A DNA stretch of 64,000 bases, taken from positions 16,120,440 to 16,184,439 of the forward strand of contig CP136061.1 of NCBI GenBank assembly GCA_032622095.1. Reading direction: 5' to 3'. The notes beneath the pieces were generated by a model. It had not been told where the DNA came from and made no database searches. It saw nothing but the letters and a program-made list of their open reading frames with translations. Below, one piece after another: positions 20,829 through 31,235 of this stretch. Position 1 is the first letter of the stretch; each line of letters opens with the position of its first letter. The translations under genes and the position numbers were made by a program. The stretch is from Siphonodentalium dalli. Its lineage: Eukaryota; Mollusca; Scaphopoda; Gadilida; Siphonodentaliidae.

Positions 20829-22420
20829 CCCCGAAGAACGTACGTAACTTATTCTTAGTAGAAAGTCGCAGATTTCTCACGAATTACGCAACGTCACTGC
20901 CAAGTATTTACAGAAATGGAAAGAGTATCATTCACTATATTCATTTCTGTCGCATAAAATGCTTTTTGTGCAATAAAGTTCAGACAAAGTGTGAAAATGA
21001 TTGATATCTTTTAGACGAAATCTTAGATTCCCCGGACAAATATCTATATATAGGATATATGGCGCAGCCAATCAGAAAATTCAGTAGGCGGGGTTATCTC
21101 AAACTAGGCATAGGAACAGATTATGGTACGAATTGACGAATTTGAAGTAACAGGAACGAGGACGAGACCAATTCGAAAGAACATCTGGAACGGTATATGT
21201 CAAGACACAGGCTCAGCTCTCGGTTTCCTGTTCAAAGCATCCACCACAAGATAAAAGAAAGTGAACACCAAAAAAGTCCAAAATTGCTCCTCTTTTCTTA
21301 TGTACGCAATAAAGGCAAAAATATGAGGGGTGAAGGAAAGGGCCTATTGGCCCTTTCGACCATCCCGGGGTTACAACCCCCCCTCCCAATCACACACTTC
21401 ACAATTATTTAAAGAACAGGAACAACTTATGGTGAAGCAGCGACTATTTGGAGTAACAGGAATGAGGAACAAAGCTCAAATGTCTCACGCTTTAAGCTAT
21501 GAAACAATACATATTATACACCATTCGAAAGCAATGCAACCTTCCTTCTTTAATATTACAACATTTAAACACTACTATTGAGAACTATGCGTATATCTGG
21601 CCACGAACATCGAGCTGTGAATCGGAAATTAGCAAAACGTAAACTTTTTCCGAGTAACAGAGATATAAACTTAATGTTCTCGCGTTTTACGCAATCAACA
21701 AATACTCTTTATACACCAGTCGAAAACATGGCCTCTCCACTTCATGAATATTGCAACAGTGAAACGATACTTATGAGAACTATGCGAATAATTGGGCTAG
21801 GAACGTCGAGCGGTGAATCATAAATTATCCAAAACGGAACAGGAACGAGTTCCGAGTAACAGAATGACTATTTCGAGTAACAGGAACCAGGAACAGAGAT
21901 ATAAGCTCACATTTCTCGCGTTTTGCTCTATGTAACGATACATATTATACAACATTCGAAAGGTTAGCATAGCCCCTTCATTAATAGTGCAACATTTAGA
22001 CACTAATATTGCGAACAAAGCGTACACTTGGCCAGGAACGGCGAGCGTTGAATAAGAAATTAGCTAAAAACTGGAAAAAATCCGACTAACAGGAATCAAG
22101 ATCAGAGATATAAGCTCACGTTTCTCGCGTTTTACGATATGTAAAAATACATATTATACATCATTCGAAAGGTTAGCATCTTCCCTTCATTAATATTGCA
22201 ACCTTTAGACGCTAATTTTGCGAACAAAGCGTACATTTGGCCAGGAACGGCGAGCGTTGAATAAGAAATTAGCTAAAAACGAAAAAATCCGAGTACCGGG
22301 AATCAGGAACAGAGATATAAGCTTACATTTCTCGCGTTTTGCGCTATGTAACGATACATATTATACATCATTCGAAAGGTTAGCGTATCCCCTTCATTAA
22401 TATTTCAACATTTAGACACT
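20829..22420 (+). repeat. Second higher-order unit, forward monomers (right of LTR element)
   Basis: Begins ccccgaagaacgtacg directly after the LTR and reproduces the core, the two diverged monomers and the terminal subrepeats of the left unit. Forward monomers follow at about 21894, 22102 and 22308. The forward orientation ends at 22420. Confidence 0.85.
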
Positions 22421-24904
22421 GTTAGTCGGATTTTTTCCAGTTTTTAGCTAATATCTTATTCAACGCTCGCCGTTCCAGGCCAATTGTACGCTTTGTTCGC
22501 AACATTAGTGTCTAAATGGTGCAATATTAATGAAGAGAAGATGATAATCTTTCGAAAGATGTATAATATGTATTGTTACATAGCGTAAAACGCGAGAAAT
22601 ATGAGCTTATATCTCTGTTCCTCGATACCGGTTTATCAGATTTTCCCCCGTTTTTAGCTAATTTCTTATTCAGCCCTCGCCGTTCCTGGCCAATTGTACG
22701 CTTTGTTCACAAAAATAGTGTCTCAATGTTGCAAGATTAATGAAGGAAAGATGCTAACCTTTCGAATGATGTATAATATGTATTTTTACATAGCGTAAAA
22801 CGCGAGTAATATGCACTTATATCTCTGTTCCTGATTCCTGTTAGTCGGATTTTTTACAGTTTTTAGCTAATTTCTTATTCAACGCTCGCCGTTCCTGGCC
22901 AAATGTACGCTTTGTTCGCAATATTAGTGTCTAAATGTTGCAATATTAATGAAGGGGATATGCTAACCTTTCGAATGATGTATAATATGTATTTTTACAT
23001 AGCGTAAAACGCGAGAAATGTGAGCTTATATCTCTGTTCTTGATTCCTGTTAGTCGGATTTTTTCCAGTTTTTAGCTAATTTCTTATTCAACGCTCGCCG
23101 TTCCTGGCCAAGTGTACGCTTTGTTCGCAATATTAGTGTCTAAATGTTGCAATATTAATGAAGGGGATATGCTAACCTTTCGAATGATGTATAATATGTA
23201 TCGTTACATAGCGTAAAACGCGAGAAATGTGAGCTTATATCTCTGTTCCTGATTCCCGGTACTCGGATTTTTTCCAGTTTTTAGCTAATTTCTTATTCAA
23301 CGCTCGCCGTTCCTGGCCAAATGTACGCTTTGTTCGCAAAATTAGCGTCTAAAGGTTGCAATATTAATGAAGGGGATATGCTAACCTTTCGAATGATGTA
23401 TAATATGTATTTTTACATATCGTAAAACGCGAGAAACGTGAGCTTATATCTCTGTTCTTGATTCCTGTTAGTCGGATTTGTTCCAGTTTTTAGCTAATTT
23501 CTTATTCAAAGCTCGCCGTTCCTGGCCAATTGTACGCTTTGTTTGCAACATTGGTGTCTCAATGTTGCAATATTAATGAAGGGAAGATGCTAACCTTTCG
23601 AATGATGTATAATATGTATTTTTACATAGCGTAAAACGCGAGTAATGTGAGCTTATATCTCTGTTCCTGATTCCTGTTAGTCGGATTTTTTCCAGTTTTT
23701 AGCTAATTTCTTATTCAACACTCGCCGTTCCTGGCCAAATGTACGCTTTGCTCGCAAAATTAGCGTCTAAAGGTTGCAATATTAATGAAGGGGATATGCT
23801 AACCTTTCGAATGATGTATAATATGTATTTTTACATATCGTAAAACGCGAGAAACGTGAGCTTATATCTCTGTTCTTGATTCCTGTTAGTCGGATTTTTT
23901 CCAGTTTTTAGCTAATTTCTTATTCAACGCTCGCCGTTCCTGGCCAAGTGTACGCTTTGTTCGCAATATTAGTGTCTAAATGTTGCAATATTAATGAAGG
24001 GGATATGCTAACCTTTCGAATGATGTATAATATGTATCGTTACATAGCGTAAAACGCGAGAAATGTGAGCTTATATCTCTGTTCCTGATTCCCGGTACTC
24101 GGATTTTTTCCAGTTTTTAGCTAATTTCTTATTCAACGCTCGCCGTTCCTGGCCAAATGTACGCTTTGTTCGCAAAATTAGCGTCTAAAGGTTGCAATAT
24201 TAATGAAGGGGATATGCTAACCTTTCGAATGATGTATAATATGTATTTTTACATATCGTAAACCGCGAGAAACGTGAGCTTATATCTCTGTTCTTGATTC
24301 CTGTTAGTCGGATTTTTTCCAGTTTTTAGCTAATTTCTTATTCAAAGCTCGCCGTTCCTGGCCAATTGTACGCTTTGTTCGCAACATTGGTGTTTAAATG
24401 GTGCAATATTAATGAAGGGAAGATGCTAACCTTTCGAATGATGTATAATATGTATTTTTACATAGCGTAAAACGCGAGAAATGTGAGCTTATATCTCTGT
24501 TCCTGATTCCTGTTAGTCGGATTTTTTCCAGTTTTTAGCTAATTTCTTATTCAACACTCGCCGTTCCTGGCCAAATGTACGCTTTGTTCGCAATATTAGT
24601 GTCTAAATGTTGCAATATTAATGAAGGGGATATGCTAACCTTTCGAATGATGTATAATATGTATCGTTACATAGCGCAAAACGCGAGAAATGTGAGCTTA
24701 TATCTCTGTTCCTGATTCCCGGTACTCGGATTTGTTCGTTTTTAGCTAATTTTTTATTCAACGCTCGCCGTTCCTGGCGAAGTGTACGCTTTGTTCGCAA
24801 TATTAGTGTCTAAATGTTGCACTATTAATGAAGGGGCTATGCTAACCTTTCGAATGATGTATAATATGTATCGTTACATAGAGCAAAACGCGAGAAATGT
24901 GAGC
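22421..24904 (-). repeat. Right arm: about twelve inverted monomers
   Basis: From 22421 the same ~209-bp monomer appears in reverse complement, marked by 'gagcttatatctctg' about every 207-210 bp from ~22611 to ~24911. The switch is abrupt: a forward monomer stops at 'ttagacact' and the next base starts the reversed 'gttagtcgga'. The junction is therefore out of phase and is not the centre of a perfect palindrome. Confidence 0.9.
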
Positions 24905-25009
24905 TTATATCTCTGTTCCTCGTTCATGTTACTCGAAATAGTCATTCTGTTACTCGGAACTCGTTCCTGTTCCTCGTTCCGTTCCTGTTACTCGAAATAG
25001 TCAATCCCC
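24905..25009 (-). repeat. Terminal inverted repeat, right
   Basis: Reverse complement of the left terminus. It ends tagtcaatcccc and is followed by the direct repeat accgggg. Confidence 0.8.
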
Positions 25010-25016
25010 ACCGGGG

Positions 25017-26544
25017 TAACCATAGCTCTACCACTAGTTTATTGATAGTTGTCCTTTTGAAACTCGAAGTTATTACTGTAGTTGCGTTACAGAATAAATT
25101 TGCAGTTTTTATCGAACCGTTTGAAAGAATGTCATCAATGTGGTCGCTAAGATGGTCTTTAGCTTTAACTCATATTCAGGTTTATATTCGAATAGAGCGA
25201 ATCAATATCCATAGTTGAATTGTACGTCGTTGATTTTGTTGAGAAAGTCTATAGTGTCTTGAACACAGTCTTGATGTTTCTCACGATTGGCTACAGAATA
25301 TTATCGACATGTTGTGAAATCTTGTCATACTTGCAATGGCCGCGACTATGAGTCTTTCAATTTTGCATTCTTTGTTGATCATATATTGCATTCAGAACAC
25401 GCATTGTTGACGATCAAGAACTATCAGGGGTTTGACAACGTGTTGCTTCTCAGTATCTGGTCCATTCTCTTGTGTAAAGTCGAGAGTACATTAACGCCAT
25501 ATGTCATAACTGTAGATACACTGTATGAGTAAACGATACATCATACAGGACAATTAATTTGCGAGTATTTCATTTGGGAGTAGTTTTCGTACAAATGGAC
25601 ACGAACTGGTGACATTTAGCATAAACTGCACAATTTTGATACTTTGTCGCCATATTGTCCACTTTTTTTTTATATAGTGTGTCCACTTTTTTTTTTATAG
25701 TGGTGGCTTAATTTCTACTCAAACAGGCAATGTGGTCCATAACTGATATGCATAGCACTATACGTATTCTCTATTCGGGACATTAAAGTAAAGATTGATG
25801 ATTTGTTTAGAAATTTAGTAAAATTCGATTTGGAGGGACACACAAAGGCCAAATCCTCGTGATATGGCACACAATAATCGGATTTGGATTGGACATCATA
25901 TCTGGTTGCGCAACTGGTCATTTAATGCTATAGGTTTATAGATAGGTATAATATAGGTATAAATAGAAAATATTGATTAAATTTAACGAAATTTCCCAAT
26001 TTTACTGCACCAGGATTTTGACAGCCATTTTTTATTTTTACAATCGAATTTCACAAAAAGTGTGTGAACTTCGAATATAAGAACCAATAGGTCATTGTAA
26101 CACAACTATTAAGTTGTATTGCATATTTTCTGTCATATTTGTAACTTAAGATGAGATCGAAATGAGTGGAGTATATCCCCGCGGTCCCCGGAAATAGCGG
26201 TCATCTTGGTCCATCGCCATCTTGTCTGGTATCTACATATCCAGTTTTGTTTCGTGATAATATCGAACAGTTCAAACGGACATCATAGCGAACAACAATT
26301 GTGTAAAGTTTAATCAAAGATGCGCGATGGTCAAGTTAGTTTCCGGGCTTTAAATGTGATATGTGGGGCCTGGATCGAATCGCGTATACTGGTGGCGTAT
26401 ATTGGTAATGGCCCAGTAATGCATTCACGAAATTCTAAGTGTTAAACTCAGATATCCATAAAACAATGAGGTATATAGCACTGGAACGAATTGGAATAGC
26501 TAATTATATATTTATCAACGAATGTCTCAGTCTCTATATTGACG
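25017..26544. other. No gene recognised
   Basis: Single-copy looking sequence right of the foldback element. Two closely spaced T runs with 'gtgtccacttttttttt' occur at ~25655-25700. The frame at 25287-25532 (plus, 81 residues) resembles no family I know and I do not call it. Confidence 0.4.
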
Positions 26545-26549
26545 AAATA

Positions 26550-26787
26550 ATGGCGCTTTACAAGATTGCCCTCGGCTTCCAATTACCCAATAACCTATTA
26601 CTCGTCTAGATACGACGAAGCTAGCACAGTACAAGTGACCTTGCCCAAGGCGTGCGATTTGAAACAGCAAGTGGCTATATAACAGATACACCGCTTAAGC
26701 CGACCAAGCCACTGTTGCAGAGACGATATCCCACAGACGGGGCGCGATCTTACGAGTCTGACACTCTAACCACTGGGCTACCAATTC
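26550..26787 (-). mobile_element. tRNA-derived SINE (degraded)
   Basis: On the minus strand the head reads tggtagcccagtggttagag, which fits a Pol III A box within a tRNA-like start. 'gtgtcagactcgtaagatcg' follows, which could fold as an anticodon arm of threonine type. The expected B box is poorly preserved. About 100 bases on is 'cttgggcaaggtcacttgta', a core seen in several animal SINEs, and near the end 'cttgtaaagcgcc', like the 3' end of L2/CR1 LINEs that mobilise SINEs. Boundaries are approximate and no target duplication was found. Confidence 0.55.
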
Positions 26788-27595
26788 TTAAGTACCTGTG
26801 TTCATAAAAATAGCTTTCTTTATGTCCAAAATGTCTACAAACTTGTGAACAGGATCCGACCATGCACCATTTAACATGTGTCCCATAGTAGGCCGTATCT
26901 AGTTGACTCCATGTTGCGTACGCTGGGCCCTGTGCTATAGAATACAATGACTGCAGTCAAAATCTTCTGCGAGGAGCACAGAAGGTCTCGAGTACAATAT
27001 ACCACTGTATTATAATAGTGTAGGCGACTTCTTTGCGAGTAAGACAATAATAGGCTTGCCACATAAGACTTGATTGGCCATTGGAATACAAAACAATGTG
27101 AGAAAATATTTATCGGAGACACGCCTTTAGAATTTATCGTTAGGGGTTTCACTAATACTAAAACACTAAATAATATGTCAGGAAATTCGGGTTATGATCC
27201 ATCGATGCTGTAGTATGTTCCAACACTTCAGTTCGTACAATGTACCTGGAAGAACGATCATCCTAATTTATTCTCGAAATTACGATATGGGTTCATTCTT
27301 TCAATGAACCATTGTGTATGGAGTGTAATTACTGACAATGACACATGAAACTCAGGCTTATGCGAATCTTATTTAGTGGGATTACCAAGGAATCTATAAA
27401 ATAATATTGATTGTAAAGATGTCTGTGATGTATTGTATTTGTTCTTGGATTTATCGCAAAAGGTTTTCTCCCCTTATACCACATACATTCTGGCTGTGAA
27501 AGTTGGATCGGTCTATTTTAGCCCGATCATACTATTATAGATCGTTTGTTGATTCACCAAAACCTGTCTAAGATGTCTGATTTATTATGTTTATA
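26788..27595. other. No gene recognised
   Basis: No convincing coding region. A first exon (signal peptide) of the downstream lectin gene would be expected here or further left, but I could not identify one. Confidence 0.35.
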
Positions 27596-27599
27596 TGGT

Positions 27600-27800
27600 T
27601 CAAGCCCATTAGTGTCAACGCCTAAAAATATATCTGCAATAAATCACAAACATTTGCGATTAATCTCAAACACCTTTTCAATAAATCGCAAAATATAATC
27701 ACCAAGTAGTTTGAGAGTTATCATAAATATGTTTGAGATTTATCTCAAAAGTTTGCAAGTTATCGCAAAGGTAATTGTGATTTATCGCAAAGATTTGCTC
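27600..27800. repeat. Degenerate repeat of 'ataaatcncaaa' words in both orientations
   Basis: About ten words of the type aaatc[a/g/t]caaa or atctcaaa, with some reverse complements (tttgcgatta, tttgagagttat), alternate over 200 bp, and a further one is at ~27450. They allow an imperfect hairpin between ~27625-27705 and ~27706-27795. It lies directly upstream of the lectin exon. Confidence 0.5.
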
Positions 27801-27867
27801 CCCTTAATGTGAGAGGGAGAACAAAGGGACTGTGTGCTAATATTATATATCACCATTCAATTTACAG

Positions 27868-28080
27868 ATTGCCCGACAGATCGAGGTTATACACTTTTCC
27901 CTTTGGCCGGTAAGGACCACTGTTTGAAATACTATTCAACAAAAGTCTACCAGGTGAATGCTGTGATCAAATGTAACGAAGATGGAGCCCATCTCATAGT
28001 AATCGAATCAGAGTCGATGATGAACGATCTGTACGCACTGGTGACTGGCGACAGCAAATATTACGACGGAAGTTCGCGAT
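27868..28080 (+). CDS. C-type lectin domain gene, exon with first half of CTLD
   Basis: Begins after an acceptor (caatttacag, AG at 27866-27867) in phase 1 and ends at a donor (gat|gtgagt, GT at 28081), also phase 1. It encodes the first half of a C-type lectin-like domain: the first Cys (DCPTDRGY), HCLKYY, then KCNEDGAHLIVIESE, the conserved Cys-x3-Gly-Ala-x-Leu-x3-x-Ser-x-Glu block. The protein is probably secreted, and in molluscs such proteins serve recognition and immunity; a signal peptide would be in an upstream exon that I cannot find. Phase 1 boundaries are usual for exons of extracellular modules. Confidence 0.8.
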
Positions 28081-28488
28081 GTGAGTTCATTCCTATTATA
28101 CACGATATATTGCGCGGATCGGGTGTAGTGTTTTACACATCGCTACGATATATTGAACACTGCCACATTTCGATTCCCATCCAGTTTTGAATTGGTTTGT
28201 GTTGTCACCTCTATGGAAATCTTATTTACTACCCTTGTCCGTTACAGATTAAACAGGAGTTATGAAAGCGGTGACATCAATGGCGTTGATAAATTGGAAA
28301 ATAAATGAAAAATAAATGCGGGCGAGTTATAATTAAGCATGCACGCAGATTAATATAATTACGCCCGCCTATACTGGCAATACTCATGTTACCGGACGTC
28401 GAAAAGGACAGAAGTGCCGCCTACACGATTGTTTGCTTGTTTGCATATGACGTGTTTGAGAGAACAATTGTTTACACTTTCTTTTCAG

Positions 28489-28700
28489 ATGCAAAATGGA
28501 TAGACGGATCTGACAATTACAGCAATGACACCATGTATACATGGGACGGCCGCCGCCTTCCTGTGGAGGCGTGGGGCGGAGATGACCCGGATGATGGAAG
28601 ACAGGACTGCATGCGACTAGACGCATACGGAACCAATCGCTACTGGATGTGTGACATTTGGTGCGACATCAACATGTATACTTACTTTTGCCAGTTTTGA
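28489..28700 (+). CDS. C-type lectin domain gene, last exon with second half of CTLD
   Basis: Starts after a strong acceptor (ttacactttcttttcag) and joins the previous exon in frame. It encodes AKWIDGSDNY, the counterpart of the WIGL core. VEAWGGDDPDDG occupies the loop that holds EPN or QPD in sugar-binding lectins, followed by QDCMRL, YWMCD and the closing Cys (YFCQF) before TGA. The EPN/QPD triplet is replaced (Asp-Asp-Pro-Asp), and extra cysteines (MCDIWC) appear where WND is usual. Calcium-dependent binding of ordinary sugars is therefore doubtful. An AATAAA at 28969-28974 could be its polyadenylation signal. The intron is 408 bp (28081-28488). Confidence 0.82.
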
Positions 28701-29937
28701 AATGCACTGCGGCTAAGTTATAGTCAGTTAAAAAACGGGGTGGGGGGGGCATACTAAAACATCTACAAGAAGGAATATTGGGTTGGTGGTCGTTTTTGTT
28801 AATTACCTTTTGTGCCCATATTTGACATTTGTGACAGTTTAAATCATATTAAATGTATAACTGTAAAACACCATAAATATGTTACTGGCATTTTGCATTG
28901 ACGGTGAGGTGAAAAACTTCCTTCCTGACACAGTTCGCAAAGAAGCTGAGAATTGTAAAACTTAAATTAATAAACTTGACCTGATGTAACTAAGGCCTAT
29001 GGCTATCAATGGCTAGACAATAACTATCAGTGCATCAAACCAATTAGTTAATTATCTGCATGTCTATCAGATTATCTTTATCGCATAACACCTACAGTAT
29101 CCAACTCTGGCATAGTGGCTACTTGTCATTTAGTATCTGTGAAGTTGCTACAGTAGACTAACAAAAGCGGTATGGAATAATGCCAGATAATGGGCTGGTT
29201 GGCAGACTATTCAGGAAATAGTTAGGAATTATGTGATTGTGGGTATCCTGCACAATGACCGAAGTTTGCGGATATCAGCAATTTATCCAAATAATATTTC
29301 CAATTGCAGCCTGTTAAATATCATCTCTATGTATTTATTTTCAAAATATGCCAACTCTAGTTGAATTGGAGCTTAACAGCTGATATGTCATGGATATGTC
29401 TATAAAATGTCAACAGTGACTCGAAAGTCAAGATGGAGTTCACTGTCCTGAGATGTAATCAGCTTAAAATGTATTACAGCAAAAAGGCTAAAACACATGT
29501 TAGGTTCATGTAATAGCTTGCAGGTGAAAATGGCATATCACTCGATATGTAGAGCATATGCTGGGTTATGTACCATTTGTTTTTGTAATGGATGCAAATG
29601 CTTTATATTAGTATTTTATGTATGGTTTTAGACCATAATTAGTTAAATTTGGGGGGGGGGGGGGGGGTGCGTAAACATTTGGGATTTAATAAATATGTTT
29701 GCACGTTTGGTTTGTTGAGTCCCCGAAAATGCCAGATGCAAAACAAAACTGCTCACTTTCATGCATAAGTTTTACTACCCATTGATTGAAAGCCCTTTAT
29801 TTTATATAAATTTATTATATGCAAGCTTTGAAACACAACTGTCTTGATAATTACTAGTTACACTAACACAACACCATGTCATACTAATTGTCAGGAGTCA
29901 GTAGGTTGTGTATTTAATACATGATTCTAATTATGTG
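28701..29937. other. Lectin 3' flank; no other gene
   Basis: AT-rich sequence with two G runs (~28739-28749 and ~29651-29667). No coding frame supported. Confidence 0.4.
28969..28974 (+). terminator. Candidate polyadenylation signal of the lectin gene
   Basis: AATAAA 269 bp after the stop codon, in a U-poor context. It is the first perfect hexamer I noticed downstream of the stop. Confidence 0.4.
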
Positions 29938-30022
29938 AGATATACACAAGCGACCAGATGTCGGTAGCATATGCATTTTACACATGTTATATGCGATATG
30001 CAAACAATCGACCAGATGTCGG

Positions 30023-30628
30023 TCTCACATCAGCAACCTATGCAGGTCCTTATATATGGAGCTCCGGCGCATTTCGCATGTACGTCCATATATCTCCGAA
30101 CAATCCACACAAATATTGATGTCCTCATTTGTGTTATCCAAAATCGATTACTGTAATTCTATTTTAGCAGGACTCCCAGATTATCAACTTCACAAACTTC
30201 AAAAAATTGTTAATATTGCTGCAAAAATTGTGTGCCGTGCAGGCAAATTTGATCATGTTACCCCACTGTTGTATAAATTACATTGGCTTCCCATATTTGA
30301 ACGAATTGTGTACAAACATGCTACTTTGTGTTATAGAAAGTCGGATATTGATAATGCTTTGCCACCATATATTGATACATTGTTGGTCAAATATGTACCT
30401 GCTCGACCACTTCGATCACAGGATGCGAATGCGATGGTTGTACCTAAACGAGATCTGATGTACTTTGGTCGCCGTTCTTTCGAGGTCTACGGGCCGACCA
30501 TTTGGAACAACCTTCCCAAAGAGGTGAAACAGTCTGACTGTTTGGAAACATTCAAATCGGCCCTAAAAACTCACCTATTCATCTCCCATTTCGGACAAAT
30601 AACATCAGAAAACGTTGAGGAGACTTAA
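30023..30628 (+). pseudogene. C-terminal part of L2/CR1 reverse transcriptase ORF
   Basis: Landmarks are ISNLCRSLY, KIDYCNSILAGLP, LHWLPIFERI, ARPLRSQDANAMVVP, WNNLPKEVK and FKSALKTHLF. All are hallmarks of the C-terminus in L2/CR1 elements. The catalytic palm (YxDD) is absent because of 5' truncation. The frame is intact to TAA at 30628, suggesting a fairly young insertion, but it cannot be functional. Confidence 0.9.
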
Positions 30629-30770
30629 TTATTGAAATACATGCATATTATTTATTGCGTATATGTTATAGTGTGAATGTGTGTGACTGCGTTTGTGTGA
30701 ATTGTTCAGCGCCATGAGCCATACGGGATATGGCGCTATACAAATACTCTATATTATTATTATTATTATG
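30024..30770 (+). mobile_element. L2/CR1-type LINE, 5' truncated
   Basis: Holds the last ~200 residues of an L2/CR1-clade RT protein followed by a 3' UTR. The UTR ends in the complementary pair agcgccatga / tatggcgcta, 'tatacaaatactc', and an (att)n tail at ~30755-30770. That tail is the standard 3' end of this clade. The left junction falls inside a minisatellite unit at ~30023, so truncation happened on insertion. Confidence 0.9.
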
Positions 30771-31235
30771 TGTATTTTATACATTGTTGTATACGAGGTG
30801 TATGCAGGTGACCAGATGTCGGTAGCCTATGAATTTTACACGTGTTATGTGCGATATACACACAAGCGACCAGATGTCGGTAGTCTGTGTATTTTATACA
30901 TTGTTGTATACGATATATATACAAGCGACCAGATGTCGACAGCCTATGCATTTTACACATGTTATATGCGATATACAAACAAGCGACCAGATATAGGTCG
31001 TCTGTGTATTGTACACATGTTATATTTGATATACACACAAGCGACCATATGTCGGTCGCATGTGTATTTTATACATTGTTGTATACGAGATATATATACA
31101 AGCGGTCAGATGTCGCTAGCCTGTGTATTTTACACATGGTTGTATGTGACATATTTACAAAAGTGGTAAGATTCATGTAGCCTGTTCATTTTACACATAG
31201 TTATATGCGATATATATACAAGAAAAACACTTTTC

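Larger units (their letters stand above)
8746..25009. mobile_element. Foldback-type DNA element with monomer-array arms (16.3 kb)
   Basis: The two ends are inverted copies of each other. From ggggattgactatttcgag inward, about 105 bp match with one visible mismatch. The flanks carry the direct repeat accgggg (8739-8745 and 25010-25016), consistent with a ~7-bp target duplication; the left end has one extra G in the run. Inside, the arms are arrays of a ~209-bp monomer, forward on the left and reversed from 22421. The centre holds a duplicated ~0.6-kb unique segment and a later LTR retrotransposon (11969-20828). No transposase reading frame is present. Long subrepeated inverted termini are known from Drosophila FB and Galileo (P-superfamily) elements; kinship here is inferred from structure only. 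Confidence 0.72.
29938..31235. repeat. 58-bp minisatellite interrupted by a LINE
   Basis: Units contain 'gatatacacaagcgaccag', 'atgtcggtagc' and 'attttacacatgttata'. The core 'cgaccag' (or close variant) occurs at 29951, 30009, 30867, 30926, 30984, 31042 and 31103, a period of 58-61 bp. A truncated LINE (30024-30770) separates the first two units from the rest. Frames on both strands are open through it because the unit length and composition avoid stops. Confidence 0.88.

Noticed and set aside
11899-20895. A ~70-bp target-site duplication flanking the LTR retrotransposon
   Set aside because: LTR elements make 4-6-bp duplications. The 70 bp shared by both flanks is the start of an array unit that is also present at 9845, and the 3' LTR is truncated, so a deletion explains it better.
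8756-24998. Recurrent 60-84-codon frames inside the ~209-bp monomers, on both strands
   Set aside because: They repeat with the monomer, change with its orientation, have no motif, and are broken in many copies. They are translations of a repeat.
8746-25009. A CRISPR-like array of repeats and spacers
   Set aside because: The monomers are ~209 bp, contiguous, without variable spacers, and the genome is animal.
26710-26787. A functional tRNA gene on the minus strand
   Set aside because: The A box is good but the B box and acceptor pairing are not, and SINE core and tail sequences follow.
28384-28626. 80-codon minus-strand frame opposite the lectin exon
   Set aside because: Antisense to a well-supported exon with proper splice sites; no domain.
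30693-31180. A 158-codon frame (plus) and its minus counterpart across the 58-bp repeat
   Set aside because: Both strands are open simply because the repeat unit lacks stops; no transcript-like features.
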